Assembly: GCF_000278235.1 (NCBI RefSeq)
Contig: NZ_JH725037.1
Span: 780,580-843,671 of the forward strand
DNA length: 63,092 bases
From: Bartonella vinsonii subsp. arupensis OK-94-513
Lineage (GTDB): Bacteria; Pseudomonadota; Alphaproteobacteria; Rhizobiales; Rhizobiaceae
Direction: 5' to 3'
The notes below the pieces were generated by a model, which ran no database searches, had not been told where the DNA came from, and saw nothing but the letters and a program-made list of their open reading frames with translations. The translations under genes and the position numbers were made by a program. Shown here piece after piece: positions 17,535 to 27,478 of this stretch. Numbering within the stretch: position 1 is the first letter of the stretch; every line of letters begins with the position of its first letter.

Positions 17535-19631
17535 TTAACGGCTTTCACGATACCACATGCTGTTCAAGAGTAGAAGACAACAAATGAGCGCAAAAAAACC
17601 AGAAAAGATCGCAAAATAGAAACGATCGATTAAACGGCTTTCTGTTGCGTCTTTCAGAACAATTGAATGAGTAAGAGAAGATATTCGGTCTGTTTGCGAT
17701 TGAATAACTTTAAGTGGAGGAAGATAAAAGTCATCTTTTTCTTTGTTGTGTAAACGCATGGTATATCCCCCCGTGTTTTTACTGATGGGAGTGAGTTTTT
17801 CTGTCGTTGAAATTAAATCAAACAATTCGAGATTATCAACGATCCCTACAGAAGAAAGTGCTGTTAAATCACCGTTTTGGATGGTAAAAATCCCTATTTC
17901 ATCAGTATTAATAGCCGCTGTAAAGACGCCTTCCTGCTCTTTTGTAAGAATGATATTTTCTTTTTTTCCAGAAGGAAAAGTTATTTCGGCTTGTTCTGGT
18001 TGATCTTTGAGTGTTTGGCGACGAATCGTTAAATGATTATGGTTGCTGGTAGCAGTTAATTTTTCCTCTTCAAGTTCCGGTTCTTTCATAAGCCAATGAG
18101 CAATGCGGCGATAAAGCGCTGCATAAGGGCCGCCACCTTCGAAACCTCTTGCCCAAAGCCAGCTTTCATCGGAAAGTAGCATGCCTACACGCCCTTTACC
18201 AACATGGGAAAGAAGTAAGAGTGGTTGTTCGTCAGCACCTTTCATGAGAGCAGTGCCTTTGTGTGGATTTTGAATGGCGATTTGTCGTAGCCATTGTCCC
18301 CATTGAGAAGCTGGATAAGCAGGGGTTGCAAGATCTCTTGTAACGGGATGACGTTCACCCTCTTTGGTTAATTGAGGGCGAAAAGGCTTTTGAAGAATAA
18401 CACCATCCGGTAATGCAGGTAGGACACTGATTAAAGGTGTTTTCGCCAGCGAGTTTTCTTTGGTAAATTCGGGTCCGGTTACTATCAGCAAAGCACCACC
18501 CTTTTGGACATATTGAGCAATATAATCATAATAGATTAATGGGAGAACGCTAGAATGCTGGTAACCATCAAGAATGACGAGATCAAAATTATCAATCTCT
18601 TCGACAAAAAGCTTTCTTGTGGGAAAGATCACAAGTGACAATTGGCTTGCTGGTGTATTGTCTGCTTTGTTGGGGGGACGCAAGATAGTAAAATGAATAA
18701 GATCAATATTGGAGTCACCTTTCAAAAGATCACGCCATGTCCGTTCACCATTGTAAGGCGCGCCTGAGATAAGAAGGACACGTAAGTTTTCTCTGATTCC
18801 TTCAATAATTGCTACGGCGCGGTTGTTTTCAAAGCTTAATTCACCTTTATGCACATCAGTAGCAACTTGAATGATATTTTTTTCAGCATGGGGAAGAGTG
18901 ATTTCAGTTTGAAAAATAATACCAGGGGTTACAGAATAGTGGCCAACTTCTTGTCCATTGACACTTACAGTAACATTTGCTTGCGTTGGTAGGGATTCTT
19001 GAGGGTGCCCTTTATCTTCTACCAAGATGGAGAGCATTTGTGGTTTATTGACAAGGGCAAAGCGAGGAGGAGAAATGATTTTGATTTGGCGGTCAAATTC
19101 ATCTGCTCTCCCTGTTATAAGAGCATTGACAGGCGCTTTATGATGAAGGTCTGAAATTTGAGGAATGTCATGTACTTGTCCATCGGTGATCAAAATTGTT
19201 CCTGCATAACGTGACGGTGGGACGTCAGAGAGTGCTTGTGTTAAAGCATGAAATAAATCTGTTGAGGGTGCATATTGATGATCGGCAAGTTTTCCAGCTT
19301 CAATAAAGCGTGGTTCAAATTGTGGATAATGCGATAAGGTATTGGTTAATTGCGCGCGTGCTTTATCAGTATCGTTTGTGCGTGTAGCAAATGTTTGGCT
19401 TTTGCTGCGATCAATGACAATGCCTACCGTGCTTTTAAGTGGTTCACGCTGCTCTTTTATAATCATTGGATTCAGCAAAGCAAGGATGAGTGACGCCAGT
19501 GCCATGAGGCGTAATAAAGATCCTTTACGCTGTGTAATGAGACCAATAATGACAAAAAGGGCAGATATTCCCCCTAAGAAGAGAATCCAAGAGAGAGGCA
19601 AAAAAGGCTGAAAAGTGAAAAATGATATCAT
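17535..19631 (-). CDS. Membrane-anchored VWA-like / glutamine-amidotransferase-like protein of the MoxR operon
   Basis: The 698-residue protein starts with two membrane helices (about residues 10-30 and 37-57). A VWA-like segment follows with the partial MIDAS-type motif VIDRSKSQ and the later LITDGQVHD. A domain resembling class I glutamine amidotransferase folds comes next (LRVLLISGAPYNGERTWRDLL, FDLVILDGY, GGALLIVTGP); I see no catalytic Cys-His-Glu triad, so it is probably not an enzyme. The C-terminus has one membrane helix (FAIFSGFFALICCLLLL). Its start overlaps the end of the preceding gene by 4 bp, so translation is coupled. It is the last gene of a four-gene cluster related to the Bat (aerotolerance) systems; the substrate of the system is unknown. 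Confidence 0.85.
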   Translation of the reverse strand: MISFFTFQPFLPLSWILFLGGISALFVIIGLITQRKGSLLRLMALASLILALLNPMIIKEQREPLKSTVGIVIDRSKSQTFATRTNDTDKARAQLTNTLSHYPQFEPRFIEAGKLADHQYAPSTDLFHALTQALSDVPPSRYAGTILITDGQVHDIPQISDLHHKAPVNALITGRADEFDRQIKIISPPRFALVNKPQMLSILVEDKGHPQESLPTQANVTVSVNGQEVGHYSVTPGIIFQTEITLPHAEKNIIQVATDVHKGELSFENNRAVAIIEGIRENLRVLLISGAPYNGERTWRDLLKGDSNIDLIHFTILRPPNKADNTPASQLSLVIFPTRKLFVEEIDNFDLVILDGYQHSSVLPLIYYDYIAQYVQKGGALLIVTGPEFTKENSLAKTPLISVLPALPDGVILQKPFRPQLTKEGERHPVTRDLATPAYPASQWGQWLRQIAIQNPHKGTALMKGADEQPLLLLSHVGKGRVGMLLSDESWLWARGFEGGGPYAALYRRIAHWLMKEPELEEEKLTATSNHNHLTIRRQTLKDQPEQAEITFPSGKKENIILTKEQEGVFTAAINTDEIGIFTIQNGDLTALSSVGIVDNLELFDLISTTEKLTPISKNTGGYTMRLHNKEKDDFYLPPLKVIQSQTDRISSLTHSIVLKDATESRLIDRFYFAIFSGFFALICCLLLLNSMWYRESR

Positions 19632-22435
19632 TGCCTTCTTTCTCTTTTAAAACGTTCTAAGAGTGCTGGAACATGAACTTGGTCAGCTTTATAGTTTCCT
19701 GTAAGCACGTAGATAACAATATTTAATCCTGCACGAAATGCCCATAGGCGTTGTATTGGGTCATTGGGAATAAGGGGGTATTTCCACATGCCTTTTTCAT
19801 CTAAGGCCCAAGCACCAGCAAAATTATTTGCGGTAATCAGGAGAGAACTTACATTATCACCGAAGCCGAGAGAATTTTTTTCTTTTTTGTTGGTTGATGA
19901 TGATTCAACCCACAAAGGGGAACCACGATAGAGACCGGGAAAATCTGGCATAATATAAAAAGAGCGTGCAACAACATGATCTGTTGATGCTGGTTCAATG
20001 GCTGGAATATTTAATCCCTTTAAAATGATCCGTAGTCTTTGTGTGGCTGGGGTTGCTGCGCCTTCAAGATTAAGGTTGCTCTTTATCTGATCGCGCGTGT
20101 CAAATAAAATTGTGCCTCCGTGTTTCATAAAGCTATTTATTTTTTCAAGGCTCTTTTGTGTTGGGAGAGGACTGTTCTCATCAATGGGCCAATAAATGAG
20201 AGGATAGAAGGCAAGTTCATCTTTATCGAGATCAAGTGCTTTCACTGAGCTGGGCGAGAGCATTGTACGTTCTGCGATAAATTGACTGAGTGCTTCTAGG
20301 CCACTCTTGCTCGTTGTATCAATTTCGTGATTATGTGTGACAACGTAAGCAAGATGCGTTGTGCCAGCTGCTTGAATTATGTCTTCATTATGATTTTCTA
20401 TACCTTGTGCATAAACTCTTGAGTCATGGAGAAAAAAGGCAATGAAACCTATTGCAAGGGGGAGGAAAAGAAGCACATTGCGCTGGCGGTTAAGGAAAAA
20501 AGCACCCCCCATCCATAAAATGAGAAAATTATCAAAAGCAAATAATAAGATAGCTAATCCTAAAAGTGGACCAATAAGATGCTTTTCTTTTGTATCGTAA
20601 GATAAAGGACTCTTACTTAAGGAGGAGGAAAGCGATGATTGTTTCATCAAGTGTGATGAATCGTTGAGGAGGTTAAGCGCATAAAAATTATTTTTTGCAC
20701 CGTAAAGTCCAGGTGGAGTACGATAGGAGGGACGGGGTGGATTTTGGGTATCAAGGACTAGTGGAACAACAGAAGAGGGAGGCATTTGTAATTGTCCATC
20801 AGTGGTTATTGTTCGCCAAGGGTTTTGTATTGTTGTTTCTTTTTTTATGTGTGTTGGATTTGTATTTTGATAGGCACTCAATGTGATCAGTTTTTGCAAC
20901 ATTTGTGCAAAAAAACCAGAAAGTGGAAGGTTTGACCATGTGGGGTCGGGAGCAACGTGAATAAGAATGAGTGTTCCTTTGCTACGTTTAGCCGCTGTAA
21001 TGAGGGGGGTACCATCAGAAAGACTGAGCCACGTTTTTTCAAAAAGATCTTGGCTTGGTTCTGCTAAAATTTGGCGTGAGACAGTGACTCCTTCTGGAAA
21101 AGGAAGATCAAAGAATAAGCTATTTTTTGCAAATGGTGCAAGTTTTTGTGGTTTCGTCCAAGACATAATACTGCCAAGTGAACGTTGACCCTGACGCAGT
21201 GGTACCGGAAGCAGACTATCATAGTGTTCTGCCGTACTCAGATTTTCTCCTGCAAAGCGGATGAGTGTTCCCCCTTCATTGACAAAATCAGACAGCTTTT
21301 TTTCTGCTTTTTCTGACATGTTTACAATGTCACCTATAATGATAGCAGAAGGATTTTGTTTGAGTAAATGATCAAGATCAGTTGAAAGTTCTCTTCCTCC
21401 AGCTGTTATAAGCTGTGTAGTGCCTTGTAACGCTTTGATAATATAGTAAAATGGAGAAAGCAAAGGTTGTGCCATTTCACTGGTATTGGGTGAAAGGAGA
21501 GCAACGCGACTCATTTTATTATGGCTGTCCACTAAGAAGGTAGCAGCAGCATGGTTTTGGTTGTTAATTTTTATCCAAGCAATGTCATTGCGCAGTTCAA
21601 GTGGTACATTAAAAGGAACAAGCGTCGTTGTTTCTCCTTCAGGGAAGTCTTTTGTAAAATGACCAAGAAGTTGATTGTTTGCATCGTAAAGGTTCAGTGT
21701 GACGGGAGCCTTGCCGTATGTTGTTGAACGGATGATACGCGCTACCATATTTCCATTGTTGTTTTCTATGGCTGTTATGGCAGTTAAATCAGAAATATCA
21801 GATAAGTACCATAAAAATGTTTTGGGTTTTAATTGTTCAATCAGTGCAAAAGTTTTATCATTTTCATTTGTTTGTAACCCATCACTTAAATATGCAATAT
21901 CAAGAGGTTTTCCTTTGGTTCTTTCAATCAGTTTTTTTAATGCATCCGTACGATTGACAGGCCAAGGACGAGGTTGCAAATGCATTAAATGTTGTTTTAT
22001 GGTTTTTGCAGGAAGGGGACCTATATTGGAGGTGTCATTTTCAGCTGTGGCAAGAAAATAAATATCTTTTTGCTGTCTTTCTGCTTGTGTAAGGAGGACT
22101 TCGGCAATAGAAAGGCGTTTTTTCCATTCTTTCACTGATGCCCATCCGTTATCAATAATGAGTGCAAGTGGTTGAGAGCCAGAAAGTATAATTGGTTTTT
22201 GATTCCAAGTGGGGCGTGCCAAAGCGATGATAATGAGCGCAGCTATGATTAAGCGTAATAACAGTAACCACCAAGGTGTATGTTTTGCGTTTTCCTGTTG
22301 ATGCGTTGGTTTTGGTAGAAAGCGCAAAGGAGGAAAGGGTTCTTTATGCGGGGATGGAGGTGTTATCCGTAACAACCACCAAATGACGGGTAAAAATAAA
22401 AGTCCTAGTAAAAGCAAGGGAGCAGAAAAACTCAA
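19628..22435 (-). CDS. BatA/DUF4159 double-domain membrane protein
   Basis: The 935-residue protein opens with the BatA N-terminal hairpin of two helices (LLLLGLLFLPVIWWLLRITPPSP and WWLLLLRLIIAALIIIALARPTW), followed by a long extracytoplasmic part. Two further membrane helices lie around residues 640-690 (LIGPLLGLAILLFAFDNFLILWMGG and LLFLPLAIGFIAFFLHDS). The C-terminal DUF4159 domain (about 710-930) is recognisable from LAYVVTHNHEID, then GGTILFDTRD. The gene overlaps its upstream neighbour (DUF58) and its downstream neighbour by 4 bp each. Together with MoxR and DUF58 it forms a conserved alphaproteobacterial membrane assembly. MoxR-type systems are thought to be chaperones that insert metals or assemble complexes in the envelope; the job here is unknown. 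Confidence 0.9.
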   Translation of the reverse strand: MSFSAPLLLLGLLFLPVIWWLLRITPPSPHKEPFPPLRFLPKPTHQQENAKHTPWWLLLLRLIIAALIIIALARPTWNQKPIILSGSQPLALIIDNGWASVKEWKKRLSIAEVLLTQAERQQKDIYFLATAENDTSNIGPLPAKTIKQHLMHLQPRPWPVNRTDALKKLIERTKGKPLDIAYLSDGLQTNENDKTFALIEQLKPKTFLWYLSDISDLTAITAIENNNGNMVARIIRSTTYGKAPVTLNLYDANNQLLGHFTKDFPEGETTTLVPFNVPLELRNDIAWIKINNQNHAAATFLVDSHNKMSRVALLSPNTSEMAQPLLSPFYYIIKALQGTTQLITAGGRELSTDLDHLLKQNPSAIIIGDIVNMSEKAEKKLSDFVNEGGTLIRFAGENLSTAEHYDSLLPVPLRQGQRSLGSIMSWTKPQKLAPFAKNSLFFDLPFPEGVTVSRQILAEPSQDLFEKTWLSLSDGTPLITAAKRSKGTLILIHVAPDPTWSNLPLSGFFAQMLQKLITLSAYQNTNPTHIKKETTIQNPWRTITTDGQLQMPPSSVVPLVLDTQNPPRPSYRTPPGLYGAKNNFYALNLLNDSSHLMKQSSLSSSLSKSPLSYDTKEKHLIGPLLGLAILLFAFDNFLILWMGGAFFLNRQRNVLLFLPLAIGFIAFFLHDSRVYAQGIENHNEDIIQAAGTTHLAYVVTHNHEIDTTSKSGLEALSQFIAERTMLSPSSVKALDLDKDELAFYPLIYWPIDENSPLPTQKSLEKINSFMKHGGTILFDTRDQIKSNLNLEGAATPATQRLRIILKGLNIPAIEPASTDHVVARSFYIMPDFPGLYRGSPLWVESSSTNKKEKNSLGFGDNVSSLLITANNFAGAWALDEKGMWKYPLIPNDPIQRLWAFRAGLNIVIYVLTGNYKADQVHVPALLERFKRERRQ

Positions 22436-23343
22436 GGCAACCTCCTAGAGTGAGATGGAGAGCTCCCCATTTTGTTTGCAAGATACAAAATGGCCTCTGT
22501 GAAGGGTTGATTTGTTTCACTCACGTGATAAGTCCATCCTTGGCGTGTGCAAAAGTTTGCTAATTCTTGTCGTCTTGCTTGATATAGCTTGCGATAGTGT
22601 TTACGAAGATTCTCTGCTTTGCCGAAAATATGCTTTTCTTTTGTTTCAGGATCAAAAAATTCTGTACGGCCTGTGTAGGGAAAGTTTTCTTCTGCAGGAT
22701 CAGCAATTTCAATTAAATGAGCCGTGACCTGTTTTGTGGATAAAAGGGTTAAATGTTCGATGATTTTTTCAGGATGATCGAGAAAGTCACTTATTATAAT
22801 GGCGTGTGAAAAACGCGTAAGAGTTGAAAAATTTGCAAATGGATTTTCACTTTGATGATTTGCTAAAGCTAGTGCCATGCGTTCTAATACATTGGATGCT
22901 CTTGTGGGAGGCATGAGGTTAGGGATAGCTATATGTTCGCCGCTATGTGTAAGCAGTGATGCCAAGATGAGGGTAAGAATGATGGCATAATCTCCCTTAG
23001 GGATTTTAGAAAAGCGTGAACAGTAATGCATAGAGGCACTTTGATCAGGACAAAGCCAAACTGTCTGTGTTACTTGCCATTCATTTTCGCGTAGGTAAGT
23101 ATGTTCATCACGTGCGGAGCGACGCCAGTCAATGCGTGTAATAGATTCTCCTTCAACATAAGGTCGAAATTGCCAAAAATTTTCCCCGTTTCCCCGTTTA
23201 CGTTGTCCATGCCATCCAGTGATGAGTGTATTTGCAATCCGACGTGCTTGTAGAAGAAAAGACGGCATTTTTGCAACATCTTCATGCAGTTTAGCAGCAA
23301 GTGATATGGGAGGCTTTGGGGAAACTTTTTTGCCAATAGCCAT
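22432..23343 (-). CDS. DUF58 protein of the MoxR operon
   Basis: The 303-residue protein has the DUF58 core ITRIDWRRSARDEHTYLRENEWQ near residue 70-92 and a degenerate VWA-like fold after it (VWLCPDQSASMHY, IIISDFLDHP). Upstream is the typical GWHGQRKRGNGENFWQFRPYVEGE, which precedes it in this family. It has no membrane helix of its own and should act in the cytoplasm, bridging the MoxR ATPase and the membrane partners encoded downstream. The start abuts the moxR stop with no gap, and its end overlaps the BatA gene by 4 bp. Confidence 0.93.
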   Translation of the reverse strand: MAIGKKVSPKPPISLAAKLHEDVAKMPSFLLQARRIANTLITGWHGQRKRGNGENFWQFRPYVEGESITRIDWRRSARDEHTYLRENEWQVTQTVWLCPDQSASMHYCSRFSKIPKGDYAIILTLILASLLTHSGEHIAIPNLMPPTRASNVLERMALALANHQSENPFANFSTLTRFSHAIIISDFLDHPEKIIEHLTLLSTKQVTAHLIEIADPAEENFPYTGRTEFFDPETKEKHIFGKAENLRKHYRKLYQARRQELANFCTRQGWTYHVSETNQPFTEAILYLANKMGSSPSHSRRLP

Positions 23344-24375
23344 TTAGAGAACGTCTTTCATGAGATTATTAATAATATCTTTTACGGTGATGTCTTCTGC
23401 GTGTGCAGAAAAATTAAGTGCCATGCGGTGTTGTAATACGGGATAAGCCAATGCTTTAACATCATCAAGTGAAGGTGCTAAACGCCCATAATAAAGTGCA
23501 CGTGCACGCACACAAAGTGAAAGTGCTTGTGATGCACGTGGGCCAGGCCCCCAAGTCACATAAGTATTTGCAAGAGTGTTTTCTTTATGAGGGCGGGCCA
23601 AACGGACAATCTTTAAAATGGCTTCTACAACATTTTCTGAGAGGGGCATTTTACGAACGATTTTTTGAATTTTTTGTAGTTTTTCTGTTGACAAAATTGG
23701 TTTTGCATTTTGGTTTTTTTCTTTTGTTGTTTCTAAAATAATACGACGTTCTGTTGTTAGATCAGGATAATCAATATCAATTTTCATCAAAAAGCGATCT
23801 AATTGTGCTTCCGGAAGGGGATAGGTTCCTTCCTGTTCAAGAGGATTTTGCGTTGCAAGCACATGAAAAGGTTGTGGCAAATCGTAACGAGTACCAGCAA
23901 CGGTGACATGGTATTCTTGCATGGCTTGTAAAAGAGCGGATTGTGTTCGAGGAGAGGCACGATTAATTTCATCAGCCATAAGAAGTTGGGTAAAAATAGG
24001 ACCTTTAACGTAGCGGAAAGAACGTTTACCGCTTTTATCCGAATCCATAATCTCAGAACCGATAATGTCTGAAGGCATTAAATCTGGGGTAAATTGAATG
24101 CGTTTTTCATCAAGTCCCAATACTGTTGCCAATGTTTGGACAAGACGTGTTTTAGCAAGTCCTGGAGCACCAACAAGCAGAGCGTGTCCACCAGCAAAAA
24201 TAGCTGTTAAAGCATATTCAATTACATGATTTTGCCCAAAAATGACTTTGTCAATTTCCTGTTGTAGAATGTTCAATTCTTTATGTGCTGCATCAATATC
24301 TTCAATGATCGCTTGGGCTTCATCCTTGATATTGGCCTTTTTAAGAGAATTGGTTGATGTATCACGTTGGTTCAT
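23344..24375 (-). CDS. MoxR family AAA+ ATPase
   Basis: The 343-residue ATPase has Walker A GAPGLAKTRL (near residue 73-82), Walker B LLMADEINRASP, the sensor segment HVLATQNPLEQEGTYPLPEAQLDRF and the C-terminal lid domain. MoxR proteins work as ATP-driven chaperones or inserters with VWA and DUF58 partners, which are the next three genes. The four overlapping reading frames (24375 down to 17535) almost certainly form one operon under a promoter in the 235-bp gap before cca. The ATG at 24375 follows AAGGAAG. Confidence 0.94.
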   Translation of the reverse strand: MNQRDTSTNSLKKANIKDEAQAIIEDIDAAHKELNILQQEIDKVIFGQNHVIEYALTAIFAGGHALLVGAPGLAKTRLVQTLATVLGLDEKRIQFTPDLMPSDIIGSEIMDSDKSGKRSFRYVKGPIFTQLLMADEINRASPRTQSALLQAMQEYHVTVAGTRYDLPQPFHVLATQNPLEQEGTYPLPEAQLDRFLMKIDIDYPDLTTERRIILETTKEKNQNAKPILSTEKLQKIQKIVRKMPLSENVVEAILKIVRLARPHKENTLANTYVTWGPGPRASQALSLCVRARALYYGRLAPSLDDVKALAYPVLQHRMALNFSAHAEDITVKDIINNLMKDVL

Positions 24376-24610
24376 ATTGCTTCCTTAAGGCGTTTGTCGC
24401 AAAATCGGTAATTTTTTCTGCATGATAATGAATATTTTATAATTTGTAGCAGAAAATGAGAAGAAAAGAAGTGTAATATGTTGTTTTTTCATATTCTCAT
24501 ATACAGAGCATTTTTTGGGGGAATAAACAGGTATGTTGAAGACTCTCTTAGAAAATTCTCATGAGAGTATCTGTTTAAAGCAATGAAAGCAATTTTTGAA
24601 AGGCTAAAGG

Positions 24611-25864
24611 GTGAATAGAAGACAAAATTTCAAACAAGTAGAATGGTTGCAGCATAGTGACATCCAAACACTTCTTCGTGTTTTATCTTTGGGTGATGAA
24701 GAGGCCCGTATTGTTGGAGGCGCTGTACGCAATCAGCTGTTAGGGCAACCTATTAGTGATATTGATATTGCGACAACCTGTTTGCCACAACAGATTATAA
24801 TGCGTGTAGAAGAAGCAGGATTTAAGGCCATTCCTACAGGGATTGCATTTGGTACAGTAACAGTCGTCTCTCCTTCATGTTCTTATGAGGTAACAACGCT
24901 TCGCTGTGATATTGAAACGGATGGTCGTCATGCAAAAGTGGCATTCGGTCGTGATTGGCAAAAAGATGCTGAACGGCGGGATTTTACGATTAATGCACTT
25001 TATTGTGATGCTGCTGGCTGTCTTTATGATGATGTTGGAGGCTTGAATGATATTGCCAGCCGAACAGTACGTTTTATCGGTATTGCAGAAAATCGTATTC
25101 GCGAAGATTATTTACGTATTTTGCGGTTTTTTCGCTTTTTTGCTTGGTATGGAGCCGGACGCCCCGATGTGCAAGGATTAAAAGCATGTGTTAGTTTAAA
25201 AGAGGGTCTACAAAAACTTTCCTCTGAGCGTATTTGGGCTGAGATGAAAAAACTTCTCGCTGCTTCAGATCCAACACGTGCTCTTTTATGGATGCGGCAA
25301 AGTGGAGTTTTAACACGCATTTTTCCGGAAACAGAAAAATGGGGCATTGATGCAATTCACTCATTGGTAAAAGCAGAGAAGGCTCTTGGCTGGAAAATCG
25401 ATCCATTGTTACGATTGGAAAGTCTTCTTCCTCCTGATCCTATACGTCTTCATGAAATGGCACAGCGTTTGCGTTTTTCTCATAAGGAAACAACGCGATT
25501 AAAGGAATGGGCAGAGTTAAAAATAATTCACCAAAACTGTTCAGAGGGGGAGGTGAAAAAACTAATTTATTTTCATGGTCGTCAGCCAGTTTTGGATCAA
25601 TTATCCTTGCATATGGCAGCAGCACATGTGGATGCTCAGGAAAGAGAGGAGGCTTTGCGAAAAGCAGAAAATTATACAAGGCTTTATCATCTTGCTCAAA
25701 AATGGCAGGTTCCTACTTTTCCTATTAATGGCAAGGATTTGATGGAGAAAGGTTTGTCTAAAGGAGTGCTTTTAGGAAAAAAGCTTAAAGAACTAGAGAT
25801 GATATGGATTGAAAGTGGATTTTTAATGGATCGTAATGCATTGTTAGAAAAAATTAATGTGTAA
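24611..25864 (+). CDS. cca: CCA-adding tRNA nucleotidyltransferase
   Basis: The 417-residue enzyme adds or repairs the 3'-CCA of tRNAs. The nucleotidyltransferase head shows IVGGAVRNQLLGQPISDIDIAT (G-G-x-V-R and D-x-D metal ligands), then ERRDFTINALY and the EDYLRILRFFRFFA motif typical of bacterial class II poly(A)/CCA polymerases. The C-terminal part is helical. The start codon is GTG at 24611. It diverges from the MoxR operon. In relatives a DUF1285 protein and a CoA pyrophosphatase usually sit between MoxR and cca; neither is here, which suggests genome reduction (from memory of synteny). Confidence 0.93.
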   Translation: MNRRQNFKQVEWLQHSDIQTLLRVLSLGDEEARIVGGAVRNQLLGQPISDIDIATTCLPQQIIMRVEEAGFKAIPTGIAFGTVTVVSPSCSYEVTTLRCDIETDGRHAKVAFGRDWQKDAERRDFTINALYCDAAGCLYDDVGGLNDIASRTVRFIGIAENRIREDYLRILRFFRFFAWYGAGRPDVQGLKACVSLKEGLQKLSSERIWAEMKKLLAASDPTRALLWMRQSGVLTRIFPETEKWGIDAIHSLVKAEKALGWKIDPLLRLESLLPPDPIRLHEMAQRLRFSHKETTRLKEWAELKIIHQNCSEGEVKKLIYFHGRQPVLDQLSLHMAAAHVDAQEREEALRKAENYTRLYHLAQKWQVPTFPINGKDLMEKGLSKGVLLGKKLKELEMIWIESGFLMDRNALLEKINV

Positions 25865-26178
25865 TATAGACTTTTATAAAAAAGCTTTTGTCATTTTTAT
25901 AGGAGGGGTATTTATAGTATCTTGATTATTGGTAGTGGAAATGGTGCGATGAAGTATTGCAAACTCTAAGTTTATTGAACTCTTCGTAGTTTTCCTGATG
26001 GTTTATAAAGGCGTTCAGTCACTTATTCTAGAAGCATCATTGAGAAGTGTAAGATTTTAATGCTATTCTCAAATTCTAAAAATATGATGATTTCACTCTT
26101 TTAAAAACTCTTTCTTATATGCAGAGCATTGGCATTTCTATCAATAGATTGAATTCTTTAATAGGATTTTTGTCTTTT
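25865..26178. other. Non-coding gap between cca and trmL
   Basis: A 314-bp AT-rich stretch between convergent genes. I see no gene, RNA or repeat. Confidence 0.5.
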
Positions 26179-26655
26179 TTATAAAGTTTCTCTTTTTTCA
26201 TAATAACCAATTTGGCGAAGTGCTTCTCCTGTCGTCATAGCTACACTCATTGCCAAATTTAAAGAGCGCGTATGGGGTTGCATGGGAATTTTCAATGCGA
26301 CATCAACAGCTTCATGAACATAATCGGGAACCCCTGCTGATTCACGACCAAAAAGTAAAACATCATTTTTTTGGTAGCATATTTGCGTATAGCATGTTTG
26401 TGCTTTTGTGCTTAAAAGCAAAAGACGACGGTTACAGCATTTCATGGTGTGCATAAAATGTTGCCAATCCATGTGTCTTTCTAGCGAAGCGTATTCAAGA
26501 TAGTCCAACCCCGCGCGCTTAAGGTTGCGGTCCGACAGATTAAAGCCTGCTGGTTCAATAATATGTACATGTAAACCAAAACAGGCGCTAAGACGCAAAA
26601 TTGTTCCTGTGTTACCAGCAATATCAGGTTGAAAAAGAGCAATGTGAAGTGTCAT
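26179..26655 (-). CDS. trmL: tRNA (cytidine/uridine-34 2'-O)-methyltransferase TrmL
   Basis: The 158-residue protein is a minimal SPOUT methyltransferase without extra domains. It has the family motifs QPDIAGNTGTILRLSACFG (residues 9-27), VLLFGRESAGVPDYVH and MQPHTRSLNLAMSVAMTTGEALRQIGYY. TrmL methylates the wobble ribose of certain tRNA-Leu species using S-adenosylmethionine. The length matches the E. coli enzyme. The gene lies upstream of and divergent from petABC, an arrangement I remember from other Hyphomicrobiales. Confidence 0.93.
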   Translation of the reverse strand: MTLHIALFQPDIAGNTGTILRLSACFGLHVHIIEPAGFNLSDRNLKRAGLDYLEYASLERHMDWQHFMHTMKCCNRRLLLLSTKAQTCYTQICYQKNDVLLFGRESAGVPDYVHEAVDVALKIPMQPHTRSLNLAMSVAMTTGEALRQIGYYEKRETL

Positions 26656-27478
26656 ATGCTCTATGGTATGATTTTTTCTTTATGTTTGTAAAGAAGCTGT
26701 GTTGCTTATTCGAAAAATATAATTGAGAAGCGCGGAGTTTTTGCTTTTCACAACCATTTTATTCTGGATTGTAGGGAAAAGTTACGCTCCAAAGTTTATT
26801 ATGAGATGCACAGAATGTCATCAATGAAAGATGACAGGAATTAATGCGTTTCGATACAAATGATAATTTATTAGAAGAACGCGTTCTCTTTAAAAAGTAT
26901 TCAGAACTATTTTATTTGTGCAACTTTATTGCATGGGGAGAATGCTTATGAGAGCAAGAACTCTATTGTAATTAAAATAACGTGTGGGGGAATAGCGATT
27001 TAAAATAAGCATTTTTCTTTACCAGTACCAATGGAAGCCTAAACTCTATGCTTTCGACGAGGCATTACATTGAATGCAAAATTTAAGTCTTGTTTGTAGA
27101 GGTTTGGTTGTGAAAGGGGTTTGTAATCGTTTTCTATGAACAAAGACTTTTGGGTTGAGAATGGATGGTTGAAACGTTGCTTGAGTTAAAAGATTTTTGG
27201 TTTTCAAAATAAGTGATAGTAGAGAATATATTTGATGATATTCTCTTATATTTGAGGAGGGTGAAGTCGGAAAGCATAAGAAATAGGGGAGAGGAGGCAC
27301 CATTTTGGGGAGTGAGCGACATAAAGTTCTTTATGAGAGAAGGCAGAACACAAAAATGGTAGGAAGTTTTTTTGGGGGAATTTTTTCATGATTCAGAGAA
27401 CTGAATGATCAGGGATTGTGCAATGAAGGAGGGTGTAGTAAAAGAATATTTTGGAGAAAGAGCTCTTTAGTTAAGGTA
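26656..27478. other. Long non-coding gap before petA
   Basis: About 820 bp without a convincing gene. A 35-codon frame near 26844 (begins MRFDTNDN) has no family I recognise. The minus-strand frames around 27046-27322 overlap each other and look random. Gene remnants are plausible in this AT-rich genome, but I cannot show one. The petABC promoter must lie in the last part. Confidence 0.5.

Noticed and set aside
27046-27322. Overlapping minus-strand frames of 62-85 codons upstream of petA
   Set aside because: Two frames compete for the same DNA, neither has a ribosome site, and both have low-complexity translations.
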